The position numbers were made by a program, and so were the translations under genes. A stretch of 8,427 nt of DNA from Cyanothece sp. UBA12306. GTDB taxonomy: Bacteria > Cyanobacteriota > Cyanobacteriia > Cyanobacteriales > Microcystaceae. Below are positions 1-6,369 of this stretch, piece after piece. The stretch covers positions 1-8,427 of the forward strand of contig DLXW01000208.1 in the NCBI GenBank assembly GCA_003448685.1. The letters run 5' to 3'. Within the stretch, counting starts at the first letter, position 1. Each line of letters starts with the position of its first letter. The notes beneath the pieces were generated by a model, which saw only the letters and a program-made list of their open reading frames with translations, ran no database searches and was not told the DNA's origin.

Positions 1-36
1 TCTGACGACATTATGATAAATCGTCTTTTTATCCAT
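1..36 (-). CDS. Possible N-terminus of a gene running off the left edge
   Basis: An ATG at 34-36 on the minus strand opens a frame reading MDKKTIYHNVVR that stays open to the window edge. It begins 11 bases after the purD stop codon, as a co-directional downstream gene would. No Shine-Dalgarno sequence is visible, and twelve codons are too few to recognise a family. The same bases also contain a weak GACGA/TCGTC inverted repeat, so the stretch could be untranslated. Only the next few hundred bases to the left could decide. Confidence 0.3.
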   Translation of the reverse strand, partial: MDKKTIYHNVVR

Positions 37-47
37 AATTTTAGATT

Positions 48-1316
48 TCAAATTTTACGCGCTTTGTATCCAATATCTCGGCGATAATATTTACCTTCAA
101 AGTCAATACAATCAACCCCTTGATAAACTTGAGTAATGGCTTGATCAAAATCTTTACCCACTGCTGTCACCCCTAAAACTCTTCCCCCATCGGTTAAAAG
201 ATTATTATCGTGATCTAAATTAGTCCCTGCTTGAAAAACCGTCACCCCTAACCCTTCTGCTTCTTCTATCCCTGTAATAACCTTTCCCTTAGCATATTCC
301 CCAGGATAGCCCCCCGAAGTCATCACTACACATACCGCAGTTCCCGACTTCCAAGCAATAGGGGGTAATTCTCCTAATCTTTGCTCAACACAAGCTAAAA
401 TCAACTGATCTAAGGGTGTTTCCAACAACGGCAAAACTGCCTGAGTTTCGGGATCACCAAAACGACAATTATACTCTAATACCTTGGGTTCCCCCTCAGG
501 AGATACCATTAACCCCGCATAAAGAACCCCTCGATAATCAATACCTCGCTTTCTCAATGCTGTCACCGTGGGTTCCAAAACTTCCTTTTGCACCCGTTCC
601 AATAATTCCGGCGTGGCGATCGGGGCCCGAGAATATGCTCCCATTCCCCCAGTATTCGGTCCTGTATCCCCTTCGCCCACGCGCTTGTGGTCCTGGGCTG
701 GTAACAGAGGACGAACGCTTATTCCGTCTGTTAAGGCTAATACAGAGACTTCTTCCCCTACTAGACATTCTTCCACCACAATTAGGGAAAACCCGTCATC
801 AAATAAGCTATCTACAGCATTTTTAGCTTCCTCTACCGTTGTAGCTACAATAACCCCTTTTCCCGCAGCTAACCCATCCGCTTTGACCACAATGGGCGCG
901 CCTTGTTGGTTAATATAAGCTTTAGCTGCCATAGGATCAGTAAAAGTTTCTCCTTGGGCAATGGGAACCCCCGCCTCAGCCATGAGAGTTTTAGCCCAGG
1001 ACTTGCTAGACTCAATTTGGGCCCCTATTTTTGTTGGACCAAAAACTTGAATACCCTCTTTTTGTAAGCGATCGCTAATTCCCAAAGACAGGGGAACTTC
1101 TGGGCCTACAACCACCAGATCAATCTTTTCTTGTTGGGAAATTTCGGCTATTCTTTCTAAGTCATCCACAGCAAGAGGAATATTCTGACAACCTTGGAGT
1201 AAGGCAGTTCCTCCGTTACCTGGCAGACAAAAACACTGTTTAACCTGGGCAGACTGTAATAATTTCCAAGCTAGGGCGTGTTCTCGCCCTCCATTGCCAA
1301 TAACTAGAATTTTCAC
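48..1316 (-). CDS. purD: Phosphoribosylamine-glycine ligase (GAR synthetase)
   Basis: PurD catalyses the second step of de novo purine synthesis in the cytosol, joining phosphoribosylamine and glycine with ATP to give glycinamide ribonucleotide. The 422-residue length is normal for the bacterial monofunctional enzyme. It has the N-terminal nucleotide-binding-like motif GNGGREHALAWK (residues 7-18), GPEVPLSLGI (71-80), the ATP-grasp glycine-rich loop KADGLAAGKGV (145-155), GPNTGGMGAYS (219-229) and the metal-binding EYNCRFGDPETQ (281-292, with E281 and N283). The start codon is GTG at 1314-1316. An in-frame TAG lies at 1329-1331 with no ATG between, an AGGGA Shine-Dalgarno sits 9 bases upstream, and the protein begins exactly where the family does (MKILVIGNGG). 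The stop is TGA. Three open frames inside this gene (416-826, 538-768 and 568-918) are shadows. It is intact and its base composition is richer in GC than the right part of the window. Confidence 0.97.
   Translation of the reverse strand: MKILVIGNGGREHALAWKLLQSAQVKQCFCLPGNGGTALLQGCQNIPLAVDDLERIAEISQQEKIDLVVVGPEVPLSLGISDRLQKEGIQVFGPTKIGAQIESSKSWAKTLMAEAGVPIAQGETFTDPMAAKAYINQQGAPIVVKADGLAAGKGVIVATTVEEAKNAVDSLFDDGFSLIVVEECLVGEEVSVLALTDGISVRPLLPAQDHKRVGEGDTGPNTGGMGAYSRAPIATPELLERVQKEVLEPTVTALRKRGIDYRGVLYAGLMVSPEGEPKVLEYNCRFGDPETQAVLPLLETPLDQLILACVEQRLGELPPIAWKSGTAVCVVMTSGGYPGEYAKGKVITGIEEAEGLGVTVFQAGTNLDHDNNLLTDGGRVLGVTAVGKDFDQAITQVYQGVDCIDFEGKYYRRDIGYKARKI
1068..1075. repeat. HIP1 octamer GCGATCGC
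   Basis: This is a perfect copy of the highly iterated palindrome HIP1, which is strongly over-represented in many cyanobacterial genomes. Here it lies inside purD. A second perfect copy is at 8154-8161. Two copies in 8.4 kb of AT-rich DNA support a cyanobacterial source. Confidence 0.8.
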
Positions 1317-1357
1317 CCTGATTTTTCCCTATTTTCTCATATTGTTACAGTCGCATT

Positions 1358-1374
1358 GGTGGGCAATGCCCACC
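1358..1374. repeat. 17-base GC-rich perfect palindrome in the cysC-purD spacer
   Basis: GGTGGGC, AAT, GCCCACC: seven-base perfect arms around a three-base centre, in an otherwise AT-rich spacer. Neither strand has a T-run directly after it, so it is not a textbook intrinsic terminator. Short GC palindromes of this kind recur in intergenic DNA of unicellular cyanobacteria, and I judge this to be a dispersed repeat. An RNA hairpin here could still protect the cysC transcript 3' end or slow polymerase before purD. Confidence 0.6.
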
Positions 1375-1393
1375 CCAAAATTGACAGTTAATT

Positions 1394-1421
1394 ATCAACT
1401 ATCAACTATCAACTATCAACT
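1394..1421. repeat. Four tandem copies of heptamer ATCAACT
   Basis: Four perfect head-to-tail copies of ATCAACT (AGTTGAT on the cysC strand) end one base from the cysC stop codon at 1423-1425. A partial unit precedes them. This fits the class of short tandemly repeated repetitive heptanucleotide sequences known in cyanobacterial spacers. It has no visible coding role. It is followed on the cysC strand by the GC palindrome at 1358-1374, so the two form a composite 3' element. Confidence 0.75.
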
Positions 1422-1422
1422 A

Positions 1423-1968
1423 TTAAACTGCCACAGGTTTCACTAAATAGCCGAGATCTTCAAGTTTTTGCCAGACTTTAGCAACGCTTTCTTCTAATGT
1501 TTCGAGATCGGTACGACATTCCACTTCAGGGTTTAAAGGGGGTTCGTAGGGATCATCTATTCCAGTAAAGGACTTGATTTCGCCAGCTCGTGCTTTTTTG
1601 TACAATCCTTTCACGTCCCGATCTTCACAGACATTTAAGGGCGCATTCACAAATACTTCGACAAAATTGCCTATTTTACCCCGAACTTCATCCCGAATCT
1701 CTCGATAGGGAGAAATAGCGGAAACGAGTACAATTACCCCGTGACGGGTGAGTAAGTTGGCGACAAACCCAATACGACGGATATTAGTATCGCGATCTTC
1801 TTTGGAGAACCCTAGTCCTTTGGTAAGATTGGTTCGTACAATATCTCCATCAAGGACTTCTAAAGGATAGTCTGCTTCTCGGAGTTTTTGTTCTAAAGCA
1901 TGGGTAATAGTGGTTTTTCCTGCACCACTAAGTCCTGTAAACCAGCTAGTTACGCCTCGCTGTTGCAT
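1423..1968 (-). CDS. cysC: Adenylylsulfate kinase (APS kinase)
   Basis: CysC phosphorylates adenosine 5'-phosphosulfate with ATP to give PAPS, in cytosolic sulfate activation. The 181-residue protein is a single kinase domain of the usual length, not fused to a sulfurylase. It shows the P-loop GLSGAGKTT (residues 12-20), LDGD (39-42), the conserved [17 protein letters not shown] (51-67), SAISPYR (83-89; S86 matches the serine that can be phosphorylated in the E. coli enzyme), KGLYKKAR (120-127) and [11 protein letters not shown] (134-144) of the APS site. The start ATG at 1966-1968 gives the normal N-terminus; the nearest purine-rich stretch (AGGAT) is about 13 bases upstream, which is distant. 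The gene is co-directional with purD but separated by 106 bases of repeat-rich DNA, and no functional link is implied. All catalytic motifs are intact. Confidence 0.97.
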   Translation of the reverse strand: MQQRGVTSWFTGLSGAGKTTITHALEQKLREADYPLEVLDGDIVRTNLTKGLGFSKEDRDTNIRRIGFVANLLTRHGVIVLVSAISPYREIRDEVRGKIGNFVEVFVNAPLNVCEDRDVKGLYKKARAGEIKSFTGIDDPYEPPLNPEVECRTDLETLEESVAKVWQKLEDLGYLVKPVAV

Positions 1969-2015
1969 ACTAATTTTTGTATCCTATACTTAATGTTTTT
2001 ATGGAATCATTCTAG

Positions 2016-2038
2016 AGATTACCGTGAATGGGTAATCT
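2016..2038. promoter_or_regulatory. 8-bp inverted repeat between divergent cysC and the Panacea gene
   Basis: AGATTACC, seven-base spacer GTGAATG, GGTAATCT: the arms match perfectly. The repeat lies 48 bases upstream of the cysC start and 63 bases upstream of the start at 2102, in a 133-base divergent intergenic region. Size and symmetry suit a dimeric DNA-binding protein, and autoregulation by the toxin-antitoxin pair would be one possibility. No T-run follows on either strand, so a terminator is unlikely. No clear -35/-10 pair was identified for either gene, so the regulatory role is an inference. Confidence 0.4.
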
Positions 2039-2101
2039 AAGGCAACCGCTATTCTACGGGCCAAGTAAAAAACCAATAATTAATTACCTAGAACCATTTC
2101 T

Positions 2102-2587
2102 ATGTTAGAGACTTTAATTAAATATTTTGTTTATGGAACTAAAGGACATATTACGAAGACTCAATTGATTAATTTTCTGTATTTAGCTGATCTTTATTCG
2201 GTTAAATGGACTGCCAAGCAATTAACCGACTTAGACTGGTTTTATGATCATAATAATCTGAAGAATGAGAAGATCGATGAAATTCTGAATAAATTGAATA
2301 ATCAGGAAATCATGCAAGAATTACAAAACAATACAATTTTAATCAGATTAGGAAATAAACCAGGAACAATAGAGGATTTAGATCTGTCTTTGAGTCTTAA
2401 ATTAATTCTTGATAATATTAGAAGAGAATGGGCTGGTTCAGGGAAAGAAAGACTCCAGAATTTGTTAGAATATGTCAAAAATACCGCACCAATTATGGAG
2501 GTTAAAAATATGGATACAAATCAGACACAAAGACAACTTAATCTTCATCAAGAAAGAGAAAGATTACTTAATGAATTAGAATTTTAA
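2102..2587 (+). CDS. Panacea (DUF4065)-domain-like protein, probable antitoxin
   Basis: This 161-residue, highly charged and probably soluble protein resembles Panacea/DUF4065 proteins, a family used as antitoxins against many unrelated toxins. The recognisable core is ITKTQLINFLYLADLYSVKW (residues 17-36) followed by TAKQLTDLDWFYDHN (37-51), the usual pattern of a small helical domain ending in an aromatic/His turn. The Gly-Pro that usually follows that turn is replaced by Asn-Leu here. A second helical part (about 92-128) and a charged C-terminal tail (QERERLLNELEF) follow; the tail could contact the partner. The stop is one base before the ATG of the next gene, so the two are almost certainly co-transcribed and translationally coupled. 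No Shine-Dalgarno is seen before the ATG. The family call is from recall of motif shape; the antitoxin role rests on the neighbour. Confidence 0.65.
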   Translation: MLETLIKYFVYGTKGHITKTQLINFLYLADLYSVKWTAKQLTDLDWFYDHNNLKNEKIDEILNKLNNQEIMQELQNNTILIRLGNKPGTIEDLDLSLSLKLILDNIRREWAGSGKERLQNLLEYVKNTAPIMEVKNMDTNQTQRQLNLHQERERLLNELEF

Positions 2588-2588
2588 A

Positions 2589-3170
2589 ATGGCTGGACAA
2601 AAACCTCGTCAAGGTTGGATTTATTACCTTAGGAGTGATCGAATTTTTCTTAATTGTAAATTTGGTCATGTTCATCTCTATGATTTAAACCAAAATAAGG
2701 AATTAATTTGTCAAGAATTATCTTGTAATTATCGCTTTAACTATCTCCAAATATTTCGAGAACATGGTCCCCATATTGTTTGGAAAGTTAATCTTATTAA
2801 AGATGATTTTAATGCCAGAGATAGCTTGATTGTTATTCCTTTAACTACAAGGGAACATGAAAAAGGTTTACCAACGGTTTATCCCCTTAATCCTACCTTA
2901 AAACACGGTTTTGAGCAAAAGCTTTTTACTTTAATTCATAGAATTTATGAAGTTGATGTACACTGTCTTAAAGATAGGGATGGTAATTGGTTACAACGTA
3001 TTGGACAACTAGATAAAGTAGACAAAGAAGCTATTACAAAACGCCTTAAATATTGTCATTTAATTCAACAAGATTTTGGTCAAGATTGTATCGTAAAAAA
3101 TTCTTCTCCAAATACTTTGAAAAATATGTTTATTTATTTGGCAAATGATCTCAAAAATACTCTTTTTTAA
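2589..3170 (+). CDS. PemK/MazF-like protein, probable toxin
   Basis: The 193-residue product looks like a divergent PemK/MazF endoribonuclease-type toxin, a family that cleaves RNA as a dimer. MazF-like features are an N-terminal GWIYYL (9-14), the strand DSLIVIPLTTREHEKG (78-93) and the C-terminal block IHRIYEVDVHCLKDRDG (116-132) with QRIGQLDKVDKEAITKRL (136-153), matching the family pattern of a strand ending in a short acidic loop and then R-hydrophobic-G-x-L with a closing helix. It is longer than typical MazF (about 110-120 aa). The extra parts are an insert around 20-60 with C23, H27, C41 and C46, and a C-terminal extension from about 155. It starts one base after the upstream stop and carries no obvious own ribosome site. 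Toxin activity is inferred from fold resemblance and gene pairing. Confidence 0.6.
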   Translation: MAGQKPRQGWIYYLRSDRIFLNCKFGHVHLYDLNQNKELICQELSCNYRFNYLQIFREHGPHIVWKVNLIKDDFNARDSLIVIPLTTREHEKGLPTVYPLNPTLKHGFEQKLFTLIHRIYEVDVHCLKDRDGNWLQRIGQLDKVDKEAITKRLKYCHLIQQDFGQDCIVKNSSPNTLKNMFIYLANDLKNTLF

Positions 3171-3335
3171 TTAATCTCCAAAAAACCAACTAATAATAAT
3201 TAATAATACAATGCCTAAGCAAGTCCAAAAAATTGAACTTAAAGAATGGAGTAAAATAATAGGAATAATACCTAAAAAGTAAGAAAAAATCCAGTTAAAA
3301 ATTAATAAAAATAAGACTAGAATTAGTAAAGGCAT
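3171..3335 (-). CDS. Small two-helix membrane protein, 54 residues
   Basis: An ATG at 3333-3335 on the minus strand opens a 54-codon frame ending in TAA at 3171-3173. The product is MPLLILVLFLLIFNWIFSYF, then LGIIPIILLHSLSSIFWTCL, then GIVLLIIISWFFGD. It is almost wholly hydrophobic, with two predicted membrane spans (about 2-27 and 33-52) around a short polar turn (HSLSS), and a single acidic residue at the end. It fits no family I can name. In its favour: a clean ATG-to-stop frame, no charged residue inside the spans, a TATAAT box 40 bases upstream, and a stop codon directly abutting the convergent gene's stop with zero gap. Against it: AT-rich DNA readily yields hydrophobic codons, and no Shine-Dalgarno is visible. 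It fills the otherwise geneless 247-base interval before gntK and is transcribed divergently from gntK. Confidence 0.55.
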   Translation of the reverse strand: MPLLILVLFLLIFNWIFSYFLGIIPIILLHSLSSIFWTCLGIVLLIIISWFFGD

Positions 3336-3374
3336 AAATTTAAAATATCTAAATAATTAGATTTTTTTGAATTT

Positions 3375-3380
3375 ATTATA
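3375..3380 (-). promoter_or_regulatory. Candidate -10 box TATAAT for the small membrane protein
   Basis: A perfect TATAAT on the minus strand lies 39 bases upstream of the ATG at 3333-3335, in the 82-base divergent spacer before gntK. The sequence 17 bases upstream (CCTATA) does not match a -35 consensus. In DNA this AT-rich a chance hexamer is quite possible. Confidence 0.3.
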
Positions 3381-3403
3381 ACACTAAATTCGATTTATAT
3401 AGG

Positions 3404-3417
3404 ATCTTAATTAAGAT
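3404..3417. promoter_or_regulatory. 14-bp perfect palindrome abutting the gntK start codon
   Basis: ATCTTAATTAAGAT reads identically on both strands and its last base is directly before the ATG of gntK. It lies where bound protein would block transcription or where the mRNA could fold over the initiation site. The only Shine-Dalgarno-like bases (AGGA, 3401-3404) are 13 bases from the start, on the far side of the palindrome. It could be an operator for a sugar-acid-responsive repressor or a chance AT palindrome. Confidence 0.4.
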
Positions 3418-3903
3418 ATGATTTATATTGTAATGGGAGTATCTGGTTCAGGAAAAACTACAATAGGACAAAAACTTAGCGATAAACTAAACTATTCATT
3501 TTATGATGCAGATGACTTTCATCCTCCAGAAAATATTGCTAAAATGAGCCAAGGAATTGCACTCAACGATCATGATCGTCAACCTTGGTTACAGTCATTA
3601 AGGTATTTAATTGAAGATTTACAATATCATAAAAAAAATGCTATTATTGCTTGTTCATCACTAAAAAAATCCTATAGAACAATACTAGAAAAAAATGATC
3701 AAAATATTCAATGGATTTATCTAAAAGGAAGTTATGCAGAAATTCTTCAAAGACTAGATAAAAGACCAGAACATTTCATGAAAACTGATTTATTAAAATC
3801 TCAATTTGAAGCTTTAGAAGAACCAAATAATGCTATCATAGTTGATGTTAGTTTACCTATTGAAACAATTATAAAAAAGATTCTATTTTTGTTAAATTAT
3901 TGA
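3418..3903 (+). CDS. gntK: Gluconokinase
   Basis: Gluconokinase phosphorylates D-gluconate with ATP to 6-phosphogluconate, feeding the oxidative pentose phosphate or Entner-Doudoroff route in the cytosol. The 161-residue length is usual for the GntK/IdnK family. It begins MIYIVMGVSGSGKTT with the P-loop at residues 7-15. The diagnostic gluconokinase block DADDFHPPENIAKMSQGIAL (30-49) continues with NDHDRQPWL. CSSLKKSYR (79-87), a lid-like RPEHFM (116-121) and LLKSQFEALEEP (125-136) also match the family closely. The start is the only one that gives the family N-terminus. It is convergent with the NRPS, whose stop is 48 bases away, and no clear terminator is visible in that gap. No gluconate transporter or regulator gene is present in the window, so where the gluconate comes from is not shown. 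Confidence 0.94.
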   Translation: MIYIVMGVSGSGKTTIGQKLSDKLNYSFYDADDFHPPENIAKMSQGIALNDHDRQPWLQSLRYLIEDLQYHKKNAIIACSSLKKSYRTILEKNDQNIQWIYLKGSYAEILQRLDKRPEHFMKTDLLKSQFEALEEPNNAIIVDVSLPIETIIKKILFLLNY

Positions 3904-3951
3904 GGCACAAAACAATGATCAACTGAGATCCTGCGCTTTCGTAAGAAAAAA

Positions 3952-6369
3952 CTATTGATTACCCCCCAACATCATCTGTAATTTTTCAGCTAAAGTCGAA
4001 ATATAAGGCTCTTTGAAAAGAGTATGATGATATCCAGGAATTTCCTGAATTTCCAACCCTTCCGTGACTAAATTTTCTAGTTTAGATGGGTTAAGCAAAC
4101 GATATTCCTGAGATAAAAATAGAATAACTTTGCCGTGATAGAGTTGAGGAGAATATTGATTTCGAGCCATTTCAAAAGCTTTCAGTAGTCTAGCATCTTC
4201 TAGGGCGCGAGGTAAGGCTCTATTTTTAGAGAAAAAAACCTGTCCTTGCCACTGTTTTAACCTAATTATCCATCCTTGTTTTATTGAAAATAGTCGGTTT
4301 TTAGCTTTTTCCACTAAATAATTAAATCCAAACTCCCAAAAGTTATGCCAAAATAAAAAAGTTTCCGAATTTTGAGAGTCCCAAATACTATCAATAAAAC
4401 CCAAAAATGCTATTTTTTGTCCTTTTGCTTTTAGTTGTTGTGCTACTTCAAAAGTCAGAAATGAATCAGCACAAAAAGTAACTAAATGATACGGGCCTGT
4501 TGGTTGTACAGTTTGTATATCTTCAATCAATTTATTCGCTAAATTTTTTAAGGTTAAACAATCAACCTGAGGGTTTAAGAATTCGGTAATGGCAAAAATA
4601 TTAACAATATAAAATGACTGTTCTTTATCTAGGTAATTTCCTAATTTTTTAGCTTGGCTAATCGAATTGATAAAAAACAAGGGCTTTTTTTTCCCTTTTG
4701 TGTTGATAGGAACTAACGATGATTCTGACCTGCTTTTTTGTTCTTTTTGTATTATACTCACTATTTGAGCAATAGTAGGATTTTGAAAAAAAGTGGATAG
4801 AGAAATATGAACTTTTAACTTTTGCTCAATTCTAGCCAATAAACGCATGGCTAAAAGAGAATGTCCTCCTAATTCAAAAAAGTTATCATTCAAGGTAATA
4901 GGATGAATCTTTAAAGTATTTTCAAAAATATTAATCAAACAAGATTCTACTATATCTTCTGATGGCTCAATAGAAAAACTTAAAGGGTAATCATTAGTTC
5001 GCTTGGCTAATAAATTAAAATTGTTGAAAACTGTATTTTTTAAGTGGTTTACAAATCTTTTTTTATTTTGAGATAAACCATTATTTTTGAAGAAAAATGC
5101 AGGGGTTTCTTTGATTGTTTTTCTTGGGTTAGATACAAGGGTATTAATCAATTGTTTGAATTGATTAATAAACTCAGTTATTGTTTCTTTTCTATATAAG
5201 CTAGTATTATATTCAAATATTCCTTTTATTTCCGTTGATGTTTCCCAAGATAAAAGCATTAAATCAAATAGAGATGATGATTTTTCTAACATAAAATCAA
5301 AATTTTTAATCCCTTTTAATTCTAAATTAATCGGGGAAAAATTGAGAAAATTAAAAACAATTTGAAACCAAGGATGATAGCTAAAATCTCGCTTTTTCCC
5401 TAGTTTTTGTAACATATTTTCTACTGGAAACTCGTGGAAATTCTGATTTTGTATGAATATTTTTTTTGTTAAATATATAAAATCAAAAAACGAATAATTA
5501 TCTGAAATTAAAATACGAAAGGGAATAATGTTAGAAAAAGAGCCAACAACAGACTCTACATCGGTATGATTGCGATTAGCAATAGGAATACCAATCACTA
5601 AATCTTGTTGTTGATTGTGACGATACACAAAAATAAGAAAAGCACTCAAGAGAACTAGGTTCAAGGTTGAATCACTTTCCTGACTTAAATGACGTAATTG
5701 TTGAGTTAATTCTTGATTTAAAGAAAATTCTTCTGTACTGCCTTCAAAGTTTGGGAATGGGGGACGAGAGTAATCAATTGGTAAGGATGTAGTAAGTGGT
5801 GCATCATTTAATTCTTGAGTCCAATAATCAACCAGTGGATCAGAAGTTTCTTGTTTTTCTAACCATTGTTGATGTTGAGTGCTAAAATCTTTATATTGAA
5901 GGGAAACAGGAGACAATTTAAGGGTAGTATTATTTAGCAATCCATTATAAATCTTGGATAATTCTTGCAAAATAAGGCTCAAAGACCAACCATCAGCGAT
6001 TAAGTGATGGATCACCATCAGGAAAATCGTTTCATTATCATTTAATTGGAATAACACATAACGAATGGGTGGTTTTTCTGTTAAATCAAAAGGCTGATTT
6101 ATTTCAGTTTTAATTCGCTCATTGATTACTTTTTCTTCTAGACTAAGAGAAAGTTTTTCTACAATACAATTAAGAGAAAAATCATTCAAAATACGTTGAA
6201 TGGGTAATCCATTATGTAATGGAAAGAAAGTTCTTAAAGCTTCATGACGCTGGATAACGTTATTGATAGCTTGCTCAAGAATGGGAATATTTAATGTTCC
6301 TTTTAATCTATAAACAAGGGGTAGATGGTAGACAGGACTGTTTTGTGCTTGTTGATTAATTAGCCACAT
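3952..6369 (-). CDS. NRPS C-PCP-TE part, second half of a frameshifted synthetase
   Basis: This 805-residue frame has three NRPS domains. Condensation (about 1-425) has RHEALRTFF (41-49), the intact catalytic HHLIADG (121-127), DFSTQHQQW (161-169), VVGSFSNIIPFR (274-285) and FHEFPVENML (311-320). A peptidyl carrier domain (about 472-540) has FFELGGHSLLA, whose S504 carries phosphopantetheine. A thioesterase (about 562-805) has TFCADS (631-636), with C633 at the nucleophile position, D660 in FIDS and H781 in PGYHH. The frame starts inside the C1 motif: its first residues MWLINQQ normally follow FPLSxxQER, and those residues are found at the end of the upstream frame and in the untranslated bases between. 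It is therefore the distal half of one gene. No adenylation domain lies between C and PCP; a linker of about 45 residues joins them. The role would be to condense the valyl unit with a second carrier-bound unit and release the product. Confidence 0.9.
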   Translation of the reverse strand: MWLINQQAQNSPVYHLPLVYRLKGTLNIPILEQAINNVIQRHEALRTFFPLHNGLPIQRILNDFSLNCIVEKLSLSLEEKVINERIKTEINQPFDLTEKPPIRYVLFQLNDNETIFLMVIHHLIADGWSLSLILQELSKIYNGLLNNTTLKLSPVSLQYKDFSTQHQQWLEKQETSDPLVDYWTQELNDAPLTTSLPIDYSRPPFPNFEGSTEEFSLNQELTQQLRHLSQESDSTLNLVLLSAFLIFVYRHNQQQDLVIGIPIANRNHTDVESVVGSFSNIIPFRILISDNYSFFDFIYLTKKIFIQNQNFHEFPVENMLQKLGKKRDFSYHPWFQIVFNFLNFSPINLELKGIKNFDFMLEKSSSLFDLMLLSWETSTEIKGIFEYNTSLYRKETITEFINQFKQLINTLVSNPRKTIKETPAFFFKNNGLSQNKKRFVNHLKNTVFNNFNLLAKRTNDYPLSFSIEPSEDIVESCLINIFENTLKIHPITLNDNFFELGGHSLLAMRLLARIEQKLKVHISLSTFFQNPTIAQIVSIIQKEQKSRSESSLVPINTKGKKKPLFFINSISQAKKLGNYLDKEQSFYIVNIFAITEFLNPQVDCLTLKNLANKLIEDIQTVQPTGPYHLVTFCADSFLTFEVAQQLKAKGQKIAFLGFIDSIWDSQNSETFLFWHNFWEFGFNYLVEKAKNRLFSIKQGWIIRLKQWQGQVFFSKNRALPRALEDARLLKAFEMARNQYSPQLYHGKVILFLSQEYRLLNPSKLENLVTEGLEIQEIPGYHHTLFKEPYISTLAEKLQMMLGGNQ

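Noticed and set aside
1..30. GACGA/TCGTC inverted repeat followed by T5 on the plus strand
   Set aside because: The stem is five bp with a 12-base loop, and no plus-strand gene ends here; too weak to call a terminator.
538..768. 76-codon minus-strand open frame
   Set aside because: It is an alternative frame within purD, with a low-complexity Arg/Ser/Gly-rich product typical of a shadow frame.
416..826. 136-codon plus-strand open frame
   Set aside because: It lies entirely inside purD on the opposite strand. purD has all family motifs, and this frame's product resembles nothing recognisable.
568..918. 116-codon plus-strand open frame
   Set aside because: It is antisense to purD and has no recognisable domain; open only because of the composition of purD.
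3347..3368. ATCTAA/TTAGAT hairpin followed by seven T on the plus strand, as a terminator for the toxin-antitoxin operon
   Set aside because: The six-bp stem is almost all A/T and would be weak, and it lies 177 bases beyond the toxin stop within the leader of the minus-strand small gene.
3904..3951. Shared terminator between convergent gntK and NRPS
   Set aside because: Only a three-bp CTT/AAG stem and scattered GATC sites are visible; no convincing hairpin plus T-run on either strand.
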